The translations under genes and the position numbers were made by a program. The notes under the pieces are model-generated. The model saw only the letters and a list, made by a program, of their open reading frames with translations. It searched no databases and had not been told where the DNA came from. Below, piece after piece: positions 35,150 through 46,400 of a stretch of DNA of 64,000 bases. Source of the DNA: Nageia nagi (lineage: Eukaryota; Pinophyta); contig JBITNC010000001.1 of the NCBI GenBank assembly GCA_050084985.1, positions 146,382,001-146,446,000 on the forward strand. Reading direction: 5' to 3'. The stretch's first letter is position 1, and every line of letters starts with the position of its first letter.

Positions 35150-36950
35150 TTCTTGTGATGAAGTGATTGCCTTACTTCTACATAAATTTACTATGTGGCC
35201 ATTATTGTGATATTTAAAGCATTCCACATTATTTTATATTAAGGTAGCAAAAACATTTTGATGTATAAAGTTGGTTGGTTTAATATTTAATCTATAATTA
35301 GCAACTTTATGGCCATAATGACTACACTTATAACAATAACCAAAGAAGTCATTTTGAAGCCATGATAGGAAGTATAAAATCTATTTGAATGATATTTATT
35401 GGCATTTGATCTTCCTATAAATATTCTTCTTTGTTAATCAAATAATGTGAATATATAATAGTTAATAGCTTTATTATTTACAAGTTGGCTAGTATTTATC
35501 TTCATATCCTTGATAATATCTTCCATTTCTTACTTTGGATATGGTGGCTTATGTTTAACTTTAGGTTCCTCTTCATGTACTAAAATTAAGGTATTTCTTA
35601 TTTCAAATCCCAAACCAAACATAATCAATGGATACCTCTATGCATTCAATATGTTCTTCAACTATTACTAGCTTTTGTTAAACTTGTAGCTTGCACTAGC
35701 TTGTGTGGATAATTTTTCAATCCCATTTCTTGAAGTTAATTATTTCCTCTTCAATAATATGATATGTATAAATTCTTTAAAATAGTTGAATTTATTGATT
35801 TTCTTCTATTGATTTAGCCTCAACTAACAAGACTAAAAACTCTTGGACTTCATTATTTGATTCATCTAGTTTCTTGCTCATTTCTTTGTTCAAATTTCTT
35901 TCTATATCAAGGTCTTTGAAAGTAGAGATGAGTTCACCTTCCCAATCTATGTTCTCCTCTACCTCATCATACTCAAGCTCTTCTATAAGATTCAAAGGTC
36001 ATAAAATAGAGAATTATCATGACTAACTTTTGGTTCATTACTTTTCTTATCATCAAAATCACTTTTATTTTTTTTAAAGCTAATTTTTTTTTATTATTGC
36101 TAGATTTTCTAAAGTTCTTACTACTATTATTATAATTATCACATCTATATTTAATTGCATAATCATCATTATCATTACTATATTTATAGGGATATTTACA
36201 TGAAAAACGACCAACACCTCCATAGTTAAAGCATTTGAAGGGGAACTTACCTTTGTATTTTCCTTGATCCTTATTGAGCTTTCCATTAAAAATTTGATTC
36301 TTAAAAATCTAATGGCTTATCTTCATCTAAACCTTCTCTAGATTTAGGACTCTTAAAAAATTTGAAAATAACTTTCTTATCTCTAAATTTGGTTTTACTA
36401 ATCCTCATTTCATAAGTAGTAAATGATCCATCCTTTCCATCCAAAGAGAAAGCATTTAAATCCTTTGCCTCTTCAATATATGATACTTTGGTATCAAATC
36501 TAGGTGATAATGATCTTAATATCTTCTTGAAAATCATGTTATCAACATTGTACTTTCCTAATCCTCTAATGGAATTGATCATTTCATTAACTCTAAGAAA
36601 ATAGACTATAATATTCTCTTAATTATCAATATTCAACCCTTCAAATTGAGATCTAAACATTTAAAACTCATTCATCTTTATCTTATCATTATCTTCATGG
36701 ATGTTGCATAGTTTATCCCATATTTATTTTGTAGATTTGCATCCTATAATATTTACTAGCTTTCTAGAAATTAGTCCACAAATAATTGCATTCTTTTCTT
36801 TAGAATCATTTTCATAGAATTTCTTACTAGTTGCATTAGTTGGAAGAGTAGGAAATGTATATCTTGATTTAACAACATCCAATATATGAAATCCTAGGGT
36901 ACAAAGATATGTTTGTATCATAAGCCTTTAAAAAGCATATTTAGCTCCAT
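35150..36950 (-). pseudogene. Copia-B gag with multiple CCHC knuckles
   Basis: The gag core is open at 36301-36582: MINSIRGLGKYNVDNMIFKK, ILRSLSPRFDTKV, EEAKDLNAFSLD and YEMRI, a clear UBN2-type copia gag; 36724-36921 gives its upstream part. Three knuckle remnants follow downstream: CFNYGGVGRFSCKY (about 36195-36240), CYKCSHYGHKVANY (about 35295-35340) and CFKYHNNGHIVNLC (about 35180-35222). Each has lost at least one Cys or His or had it changed to Tyr, which fits G-to-A transitions. An acidic stretch lies at 35792-35995. Gag coats the RNA genome. Confidence 0.82.
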
Positions 36951-37048
36951 AAAATAAAGATGCTTTATTATATGAACAACCTTCTCTAGTCACCATAGTG
37001 TCACTCCTTGGATCACCCTTAGTCGATTAGACCTATTAAAGAAACTTT

Positions 37049-37062
37049 TTTTTGATACTAAG
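37049..37062 (-). other. Primer-binding site of Copia-B
   Basis: Minus strand CTTAGTATCAAAAA, an eroded form of TGGTATCAGAGC, at the inner edge of the long LTR. Confidence 0.6.
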
Positions 37063-37065
37063 TAT

Positions 37066-39439
37066 TGAACTCCAAGTGATGATGAGAGAAGGTGTAAATC
37101 AATGTGATAAATTAAAATATAATTTTTTAACTATACCAATTAAAATAGAGTAGACAAAAAACTAAAAAGATCAAGCACTAGAATAAGATATTATACAATA
37201 TAATATATAACGAGGTTCACCAAAGTGGCTACATCCCCAAATAAGGTTTCTTTGTTCATGGTCCAAATCCAACTATTAGAAAGCACCAACAATACAAATT
37301 TTTTATCAACATCAACCAAATGGAGAATCAGCCCTAATTTTATCATCTCTATCTGAAAAGAGCACCAACCCCTTCTTGCTTTACCAAAACCAATCCCTCT
37401 TGTGAAGTACCAACTTCAAAAACTAATAGTTCAAAACAAATTGATAATAAATTATCAAAGCTTACTTAACGACCCTCATTAGCCTAGTTATTCAACCTTC
37501 ACTCTCATAGCTATCTCTAATTGAATCTTGCTAATAGTCTTCATAGCCACTTCCTTGTCATATATACCAATCTATAATAATTTTAACTTTATCAATATTA
37601 CATACATATACCATAATATAATAGTCATGCATTTTATCCAACTTTCTCATTCCATATTTTACATACTCTATTTTCCTTTCTTTTTCTTATTACAAAAATA
37701 AATTTATCTTAATATGTTCCTTTGATATAAGATACTTATTCCACAACTCCTATAACTATTATTGGAAGAAATAAACTCTCCATACACATCTCTGGTAGTT
37801 ACAAATGCATGTAACTTTCAACTCCATATTTTAACTTCATTACAATATGATAGTAATGATTTTTGAGTTACATAACAACTCCTAAATATATGTATTGATT
37901 CCTTTGTTAGTAATTCTATGCTAATAATGGTTAATAAATAATGTTACATACAACAATACACTACACATAATTTTGATACTCTATCCATGAGATTTGGATA
38001 TTCTTTATACTTCTTGACATTGTTCCTTTCCTACTAGTAGCTAATATCTCATTCATGTTACTATTCGGACCCATTGTATGCTTTTTGGTTTAAGATCTAG
38101 TATTAAATATTCAATCCAATATTTAAACTTATTTACCTATAATTTCACTTATTGTTCAGGCTCATTTCATAATTATCAACACTAAATTTATCCCTCAACC
38201 TTTAGTCCAATGACTAAAACTCTCTTTGACATATCCAAGCTTCACATAGATTGGAATTAGTGTTATTATGCCTTATTTGATATCGCTTATATCATCCTAA
38301 TATCATCTACCATTTGCTCCTTTGTATTTTTGCTTGTTCAGTACCTTCAATTTTCTTCTCAACATAATCTCACCTTAGGTATCAAATTCAAATTATATTT
38401 GGTAACCAACTCCTTTCTCTTATTATGCATCAAATCCTTTTTCCTTTTCTTGCTTATTGATCCTTAACTTGTTCACAAAAGAGCCCTTTGATATTAATTA
38501 CTGATCTTAGTGTATATTTTCATATCTTCATTTCGATGATGTCAGATATCAATAACTCCTTAGATATATTTTCCTTATTGGTACTTAACTTCATCCTCAT
38601 GGAGCCTTTTGAAATACATCACTAGATTTAGACTATTTTAAGAAACCTTATAATTGATGATATCACCCTCTAGGAGCCTTCACTTTATCCTCTTGTTTTC
38701 GTACTTAACTTTTTCATATTTTTAACCCTTTCATCTGAGGTGTCAAACTTAATATTAATTAAATAAGTATCTCCTCACCAACATCATGTGCTAGATTTTG
38801 TATATTGTTTAGTATCATTACACTACCAAAAATTTGTATGATTTTTATATGAATCTCCTTACCAATTCTCAAGGCTTCCTTATTTAGATCCTTTCATTTG
38901 CTCTAATGAACTCCGTGTACTTTCATTAACCATGAAAATGTTGATGTCACATACTGAACACCTTTCTATTCTCGATGCTTATTGATCCTAAAGTCTATGA
39001 CTTCTTTGATTATTTTATCAAAATGATAAACATACTATTTGATCAGGATCATAAACATCATCTACTAGTATCCTGTGCCTTTATCTTCTTTCAGTGGTAC
39101 TTTAGTAGTTCATTATGATGACATCATTACCTAGAATTACTTCATATGACTTAGTTTAGCCATCAAATTTAGTGAATTTTGGAACACCCTTGCTCTACTA
39201 CTATAATCATTTAGAATTAATTTATTTTCTCTATTCAATTAAGAATATATACCATCTATCATACTGGTGACCAATATTATCAACCAACCATTCTTCTACT
39301 ATATTTGATAACCTTGTTAAGAATCTAATAACAACATATTCATACCCACCATGTGTACAATCCTCTAGCAAATCTTAATCTCAACATCTAACATGCTTCT
39401 TACTATGTTGAAACTATGTTAACAAAAATGAAAATCTCT
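37066..39439 (-). repeat. 5' LTR of Copia-B (~2.4 kb)
   Basis: Defined by the primer-binding site on its inner edge and, on its outer edge, by the 70 bp shared with 31797-31867. It aligns in inverted orientation with 24830-27150. Inside, motifs of the type GATATCATCA and TGATGTCATC recur roughly every 100-150 bases (for example near 38290, 38540, 38660 and 39120). No ORF is supported within it. Confidence 0.78.
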
Positions 39440-40020
39440 CTATATTAAGATTTTATCCTTAATTTTCAACATCATCTTGTCAATGGGCATGTTTAAGATC
39501 ATTTATTTTTTATAATTAAGCAAGATAAATTGTGCTTTTTACCTTCTACAAAAAATTGAATGTATACCATCTAGCATTAAGATGTAGTGTACAATGAAGA
39601 AAACTTCTTGTTATAAGAAATCATTGATGTTAACATCCTAGTGTATGACCTTAACCACTATCTCAGGTTTTTGGTGTAATGGTTCATTACATTTGGTATA
39701 AGTGCATACACCATGGGTTCGCATCATGGAGTAGGAGGTGAGAGTCCAAAGTCATGTTAGTTTTTAGGTTGTAGAGTGTGGTAGGATGTTAATATTTTTA
39801 TGTGTGATGTTAACCACTACCTCATGATTTTGGTGTAGCGCTTCATTATAGTTGAAAGGTCTATCCTTGAATGATTGCTCCAATTTAATGGTAGTGAAAT
39901 CAACTTAGATAATTTTTTAAAATTTAGGGTATTTCCTATGCCTTTCAAGGTTTCCCTACTTCTATATTTGATAGTATATAGTTCAGAAAGTGGAATATAA
40001 ATTGAATTATTAGTCATTCA
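39440..40020. repeat. SINE-like segment with a repeated A-box region
   Basis: Plus strand at 39674-39725: TTTTGGTGTAATGGTTCATTA (A-box-like) and, about 45 bases on, GGGTTCGCATCATGG (B-box-like). A second copy of the first part occurs about 155 bases downstream (TTAACCACTACCTCATGATTTTGGTGTAGCGCTTCATTATA, 39809-39850) against 39651-39691. This suggests a tRNA-derived SINE or a tandem pair. The minus ORF at 39817-40017 shows no domain. Confidence 0.45.
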
Positions 40021-42100
40021 AAAAACATTCCCTAGCTAATAAATTTTAACTATGCTCTAAATTTTTATTTATTATGCATGTGTATTGCTCATTTTGCTTA
40101 GTTCCCTCCAAATCCTCCTATAAGAAGCTTGAGAATCTTATAAGAGATTCTTTAAGGATCAATAATGCTCTTAAAAAAGGATTCAAAGAGTTCCTTAGAA
40201 GGTTTGTTTCCTTCCAAAATCCTATGGAGGTATGATATTTTTTTATTGTAAAAGGTAAGGCTTTGCTTTCTGTGAAAAAATATATCTTTTGTACATTAAC
40301 ATGTCATGAAGATTAGAAAGTTTTCATCAAACATTGCCTCTCTCATTGTTTTCCTTAGGGTGAGAGATTATGAAAAGTTCTTAGCTTGCAATCTATCCTT
40401 ACTACTCCTATTTTAATTAATATTTTTAGCTCTTTTACTATTAATAACATTTAGAAAATATGTGAGGCTTTGAAATGATGGTTTTCTTAAAAAGGAAAAG
40501 ATACTCAAGTAGGAGCTTCCATTTCTTCTATTAATATTTGGTGGTCCACTACAATAATCTACAATGGCTTATCTCTTTCTTAGGTTAAGTGGATAAAAGA
40601 CATTAAAATAATCAATTACTTATATTCTTAACTTCTATTTCATGCATACTAGGGATCAAATCCCATAGGAACTCTTTAGAAAAAATTGTAGTATTAAAGG
40701 AGAAGATAAATATACTTCTAATGTGGTTATTGAGAAAACTCTTTTTTCTATTTGGAATAAAATATATAAGCAATTTTAGAGACCATGGTGGGTGGAATAA
40801 ATTTTGCCTAAAGATGTTCCCTTTTTACAGTACAAAGGTCATGTGGGATATAATTTACTTGCTTTTCATATTCTCATATCTTGTACTATCAATGAGAGGT
40901 AGGATTTAGTTTTTCTCCTTCCATGTGGAGTAGTCAATTTAAAATGGTTTGGGAATCCTATATTGAACCAAAGAAATCTTTTTTTCTTCATGTTTAAATA
41001 ATTGAGTATTACATTTTAGGTAAAACCTCAAACACAAGGGAGATATTAAAAATCTTACCTATTATTTTAGTGGCTAAGTTGATGATTCAATGATTTTTTT
41101 TTGTAATTGTAAGCATTTCCCACTTCCTTAAGAATAAATTCTTTCTTTCTTTTGACATTTTATGTTGAGCACTTTCACTTGCTCACATGCTACTATGGGA
41201 AACCCCATTGATTTTTTTTGAAAGTTTGATTTTTGTATGGAGTAATTTTAGAATCAAAACCCTTTTTCATCTTCAAAAATATATGCAACAAATCAATTTT
41301 CTCTCATCAAGAATCTTGAGTTCATTTTCTTTTGTTGATAAATATAGTATTTTTAGAATTGTTGCTTGTAGATCTTTGTACAAGTGGAGAAAGTTAATAT
41401 AGAGATACAACACTTACAGTGTTTGATGGACCATTAGGGGAATGCTTCATGCAATATAGGTTGAATTCCTACCAGTTCTTCATCCACATACCACTCTAGC
41501 TCACACTTTGAGTAACGTTGAGGCTCTAAACCTCATCCTCTATATTCTTTTAGAAATAGAAAATAGTCATAGCCCCCTCCCTAATGTAAATGCCTAGAAA
41601 TCGATGGAAGGAGCTCCTTATGTCACATGAGTGGTTAAGATGTGCATTCGACAAAATTTAAATATGTTATCGAGTGGGGAAGGCTACTATAACCACCACT
41701 ATCCCTTGGGAAGCTAACGATACAAATATCCATAATGATCTTGGATGGAATGCCACTTAGTTTCCATTAATAGTGGATGGTACTTTGTTTGTGGGGAGGA
41801 TAATTTCCAGCTGAGTCACCCATGTTTCACCAACCTTTGGTATTATGATGGATATTTTATTAGATTACCTACTTTGAGCATGTATTTTAATGTTATTGAT
41901 ATCATGTTTGTTTAATATTGTTTTTCGAATTTCTTAAAATTATTTATTAATGTGATCTTGAGTTATACTAATCTCACCAAACTCTTTTTGTATTAAAGAG
42001 TTTTTTTTTATTTTTTAATTAAAAAATATCTATTTTTATGTCAGAATTACAAACTTAATGCTTTCAAATGAATACTGCTATATATTTTTAAATAATTAAA
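40021..42100 (+). other. Unidentified decayed sequence with LINE-like 3' end
   Basis: Small plus-strand ORFs (40721-40909, 41187-41402) lie in a region richer in longer readable stretches than its surroundings, but no domain was recognised. It ends near 41960-42020 with TGTATTAAAGAG followed by a run of T, similar to ends of plant non-LTR elements. It may be a non-LTR remnant; the identity is open. Confidence 0.35.
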
Positions 42101-42200
42101 CAGCTGATCTAATTAATTTGCCAGGTTAATATTTCGTTTCTAACTCGTTTGACACTTTAAGAACCTGTTAGAATGTAACAGTCAATATCTCTTAATTTGG

Positions 42201-42450
42201 GATTTTATTATTCGCTGCGTAATCACGAAGAAAATTGCGAGACATAGATTTATTCGGTGAACATATTCAACGCAATCACAATAGTTTCCTTGAGATGAAG
42301 AATCTATGCCATAACACTTCTTATCAATTACTTATGATTTCATTATTCGTTGCGTAATCAGCAAGTAGACTGTAGAATACTAACTTGAACATTTTCAATA
42401 ATCAATGTGAATTTATTCGTTGACGATATTTTTTGCGATTCCAACTCCGA
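42201..42450. repeat. Diverged direct duplication upstream of the gene-like segment
   Basis: Two copies of GATTTYATTATTCGYTGCGTAATCA at 42201-42225 and 42336-42360, about 135 bases apart. Each is followed by a TTTATTCG-containing block (42249-42256 and 42411-42418) and a GCGAT/GCAATC block. The unit is therefore roughly 135-165 bp with indels. It is rich in CpG and lies 150-370 bases upstream of the putative start region, so a promoter-proximal duplication is possible. Confidence 0.75.
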
Positions 42451-42547
42451 TCACGACATCAAATGTTTAATATAATCTACATGAAAATCCTCCGAATTCT
42501 TCATCCCGTATGACTAGGGGTCACTGAGATGCTAAGCTTCAAATTAG

Positions 42548-43080
42548 TCTCCAAGGCCCTCCAGAGGAATCCATGGCCTCTTTATCTTTTTTTTCTTGGT
42601 GTTTTCGTATACATATGAGAGCAGAAGCGACGATGCTGATGGCGAACAATCTTGGTCTCAGGGGGACTACTTTTATCGATTGTCGGACAGAGGATATGAT
42701 CTTCCCATTTCAAGCTGTCAAAAGAAAGGAGAAGTAACCATTTACTGTTTGTCCTTTACTCATTCAATTAACGATTTGTTTGCCTACAAAACCGAGATGC
42801 TTAAAACGGGTTCAGAATGGAAAACCATTATGATTTTACACAGTCCATGGATTCTTTTGCAGATTTCGACATACACTATGGATTTGGGCGTGCAAATAGT
42901 TATGTCACCCAAAAATTCTACACGTTCGGAAGGTGCAACCTGCATAAGGAAAGCTCAAATCTGAGGGCTTTTAATTATAAGCCTTCGCCTCTGCTTTCTC
43001 AGGTGGCATCCACCTCTACCTCTACCTTAGGTCCAACTCTCTACATTCATATGAAGAGAGACTTGCATCGCATAACGTGA
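42548..43080 (+). pseudogene. Orphan gene-like segment, frame-disrupted, function unknown
   Basis: The only CpG-rich, transposon-free-looking coding stretch. The frame from 42548 to 42964 has no ATG near its start; it reads through the hydrophobic HGLFIFFFLVFSYTYESRS, which looks like a signal peptide, into a polar domain. A good-context ATG at 42573 lies in another frame and gives only 54 codons (stop at 42735). A third frame from 42817 to 43080 gives 87 codons ending KPSPLLSQVASTS... and LYIHMKRDLHRIT. The overlap at 42817-42964 suggests a frameshift between the two long frames, or exon parts of a spliced gene. I recognise no family. It could be a first exon, a decayed gene or chance. Confidence 0.4.
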
Positions 43081-44867
43081 GATCTTTAGTGCTCTTAAAT
43101 CTGTTAAAGGGATGGAATTTTTAGATTGCAAGAGCTAAGGATCTGCATTCAATCCTAAGTAGATTGTTAGAGCTCTTGAAAGGTAGAAGATGAAAATTCC
43201 GTATTTGGTAGTTTATTTCTATATATTTCTCGTCAAGGAAAATGAAATGGCTGAGTGTGTACTTTTCTTGTTTTTTTTGGCCCATTTTGCCTGTCAAGAC
43301 TTTTTGATTTTTTAAAAATAATAGTATTTTCTAGGCTTAGGCATCTATCGAACCTTGATTGAAATGGAAAGGGAACTGATATTAAAACCATTAAATATGT
43401 TTACTATTAGTATTCTAAAGATTATTCGTTGGGATAAATTCAAGACTATCTTTAGCTCTAAGTAATTATATTAGAAATATGAAAACTATTAAATAAAAAT
43501 TAGTTTTTTATATAATTTAAAATATTTTATTTTTTCTCAAAAGATTACGGAAGAATAGACAATAAGGCTATTATACATTTATGTTTTGCTAAAAAAACTA
43601 GGATAGATACTCTTTAGTTAATCATATGATTACCCTACTACAATTTATATTTCATCTTCAATTTCCACTACGAATTAAGCATGCTTTGTACTTTCCCTAT
43701 ACCACTATTGATCTCCCATAAACGTTAATATTTTTTCTCTTTTTTTTCTTCACTTTCTTCTTATATACTAATGATGAATAAGAAATTAATTAATTTTCAC
43801 TCTAAATCTATTTAGTCTATAAGATTTCTGACTATTTGGTAACTTATCTGGAGCATTATATAGTGTTTTTTCTTAGGGATTACCTATAACTATTGCATAT
43901 TCCTTGGTATATTAAATACTCTATGTCTTTCCTATCAGACTCAAGATATTAAACAAACTTTTTGGAGGTGTGGTAGATGCCAAGATATTTAGTGGTATAT
44001 ATTGTCCATCTTTGAATGATTTCTTCATAGTTGGTTCATACAAACATCTAAATTTATTTTTTAAATGTCTAAAAGTTATATTTTTGTATGTGAAAAAAAT
44101 AAATAATTTATAATTTTTAAGAATATAATTTAATTATTATATACATATAATATTAATAGAGCTCAAATTGCTAAAAATGATACATATCTATAAAAGGAGT
44201 AACACTTGGCATACCTATGATGATTACGATTTTCATATGCCACACTACATAATACATTTCATTAATAACTATAACTTTGATTTTTGATTGAGTTGCTAGA
44301 ATATAGATGATAGTACTTGTAATCCTTATGTTATATACTAGTGTATGATAAGAATTAAATTAATGGAATTCAAACTTTACAAGAAGGTGGAATAAGTCTC
44401 TCCAAATTAAAATTTAGCTTCATTCCTTCAAACTAGTTAAGAATGATATATAATGTATCATATTTGGATTAATATTTGATATGGTGAACATAATATTTAA
44501 TGTTAATTTGTTGAGATCTAATTATGATAATTTAATCCATTTATATGATTATTTTAATAAATTTAAGTAGGTATTATTACTTGGATAAGATCAAATTTTA
44601 TTATCGAGAAATTAGTGAACTTAATTATTTTTTATAAAAATATTAGTTGTTTTTTAAGAATTAATTTTTTAATAGAGTTATTCTTTAAGAATCCTCTATT
44701 TTTCTTGACATTTTATTGTATTAAATTTTAACAAAAATTAGAAGATTTTATTATTTGGAAATTATTAGAAAAGTAAGGAATTTTTTTAATATTTATTTTA
44801 TAAAAATCTATATGTTGAAAGTCATTTTATTGACATTATAAAATTTAATCTAATTTTATTGTACACC
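43081..44867. other. No gene seen
   Basis: The first ~220 bases after the gene-like segment are still less AT-rich (possible UTR or intron). CATAACGTGAGATC at 43073-43086 resembles a splice donor, but nothing downstream supports an exon. The rest is AT-rich without ORFs. Confidence 0.5.
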
Positions 44868-45025
44868 TGTGGGTTGAATTGGTTACATGTGGACCTTATT
44901 GTGTCTTGAGTCCGTGTTCAATTTCCACTAGCCATGACATACATTGTAGTCCCATACAATTGTACCATAGAATGCTCTTGGTCTCTCATGGATATTAATA
45001 AAGTTTGTTTCTTTCTTTATTGCAT
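44868..45025 (+). repeat. tRNA-derived SINE-like element
   Basis: GTGGGTTGAATTGGTTACATG (A-box-like) at 44871-44892, then GTCCGTGTTCAATTTCCAC (B-box-like) at 44911-44929, in tRNA-like spacing, followed by a tail ending AATAAAGTTTGTTTCTTTC. The layout fits a plant SINE on the plus strand; target duplications were not identified. Confidence 0.5.
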
Positions 45026-46010
45026 ATAATATTATTTTATGTCAAATAGATTTGTAAATATTTCTATTTAGTTTTCGTTATGATAATTTATGTTTTCTGG
45101 TTTACAAATGAAACTTTATTTCATGTCAATGTGTATTCTTATGTAATTTTTATAGTATATTATAGATGAATCCAAGTGGTTGGTATACTAAAATATCAAA
45201 AATTCAAATAATCAGTAATATCTTTAAGTTAAAATATATTTCAAGTTAGTACGATGATTTGGTGATATTGAAAAAAATAATAATTAAAAAATGATAGATA
45301 TTAAAAAGATATATTAGAGGTGAAAAAAGAACAAAATTCAATTTTGTTTATATCAAAAGTAATATTCATAAGTGCAATAAAAAATTTATAAAAAACCTCT
45401 AGGTCAAATTTATTGATGATTAGGGGATAATCATATGTTAATGGTTGTTATCTTTGAAGAAGTGTCTAATAGTGATGCTATGAATGGATAGATATTCATA
45501 AAATGAACCATATTTAAAATATATATCATCTCAAAACTCCCATTGGGTCAAAAGTTATTGCCATTCTAAATTTTATGTTCACAAATTAAAAATTATATTT
45601 ATGTTAGGCATAAATATGTTATTTTTTCTCATTATATGATGAAGATATTTATTTTTAAGTAAAACTTATGATTTGTGCTTTAGGATTAAAAAATAATCAA
45701 GGTTATTGTAAGTTGATAATTTTTTAAAAATTACCAATTTATAAGAATTCATAAGTTAAGAGAAACATAAGAGGGTAAAAGCATTGTTAAAATAATTCAT
45801 AAGTTGCAACCTTTTAAAAAATATATTAAAAGTATTTGAATGTATTTTGATGATATTTTTTTTATTATTTCAAAGAATTTGAAGTTGTCTTTTGATTTGA
45901 ACATGGGACACTATATGAAATAGGATCACAACATGACCAACTCAACCAACCAACTATAGCCTATAACTACATATAGGAAATTCATTGGAATACTACTTAT
46001 ATTGAAGAAT
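45026..46010. other. No gene seen
   Basis: AT-rich DNA without ORFs or recognisable repeats. Confidence 0.6.
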
Positions 46011-46400
46011 GGTGTGAATTCAACTAAAAGAGACCAACAAAATAGACTCTAATTAGATAACACATATGCAAAATAATGGAAGAAACCTAGAAATCAATAT
46101 TCTTCTCATTCTTAATTTCAAACTATTTTTTCAAAAGAATAAAATCCTTTATATAGCAAAAAAAATTTAAAGAAACCTAAAAAAGCATCTTTTTTAAAAA
46201 CTACTAAAAATAGTAATTTCAAAAAATTTCAGATTATACCTAAATTTGATGCATGTATACCCATTTCAATAGTGAACCTCACTTTAAAATATTAAGTTGC
46301 AACTTATTATCAAATAAAAAATAATTATTATTATATTCTTGATATTTATATTACTATAACAAATGTTTTCTTTCTAGTTCAAATATTTCTCCTAGAATAT
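46011..46400 (-). repeat. Decayed solo LTR of the TGATG...CATCA family
   Basis: Colinear with the solo LTR at 58518-59003: TGTGAATTCAACTAAAAGAG near 46013; AATAAAATCCTTTATATAGCAAAAAAAATT near 46138-46170, aligned with AATACAATGCCCTTTAAATAGCCACAAAAAAAA at 58635; and CAGATTATACCTAAATTTGATGCATGTATACCC near 46229-46262, aligned with CAGATTGCGCCCAAAATTTGCATGCGCATCCC at 58685. CG in the younger copy is often CA or TG here, so it is an older, CpG-decayed relative. The far end is uncertain. Confidence 0.65.

Larger units (their letters stand above)
31797..39439 (-). mobile_element. Copia-B: SIRE-like copia with very long LTR, 3' end truncated
   Basis: About 7.6 kb on the minus strand: 5' LTR (37066-39439), primer-binding site (about 37049-37062), gag with several CCHC knuckles (35150-36950), protease (about 34955-35020), integrase (33938-34700), RT (32667-33700), RNase H (32070-32600), a purine-rich tract GGGGGAGAG (complement of 31914-31929) and about 70 bp of 3' LTR (31797-31867). 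Long LTRs, several knuckles and a 'TTATCAAAGGGGGAGA' tract after pol are typical of the SIRE/Maximus branch of copia. Numerous stops and shifts are present, but the RT YVDD motif survives. Confidence 0.83.

Noticed and set aside
39674-39740. Functional tRNA gene
   Set aside because: A and B box-like sequences are present but the cloverleaf arms and anticodon loop cannot be formed convincingly.
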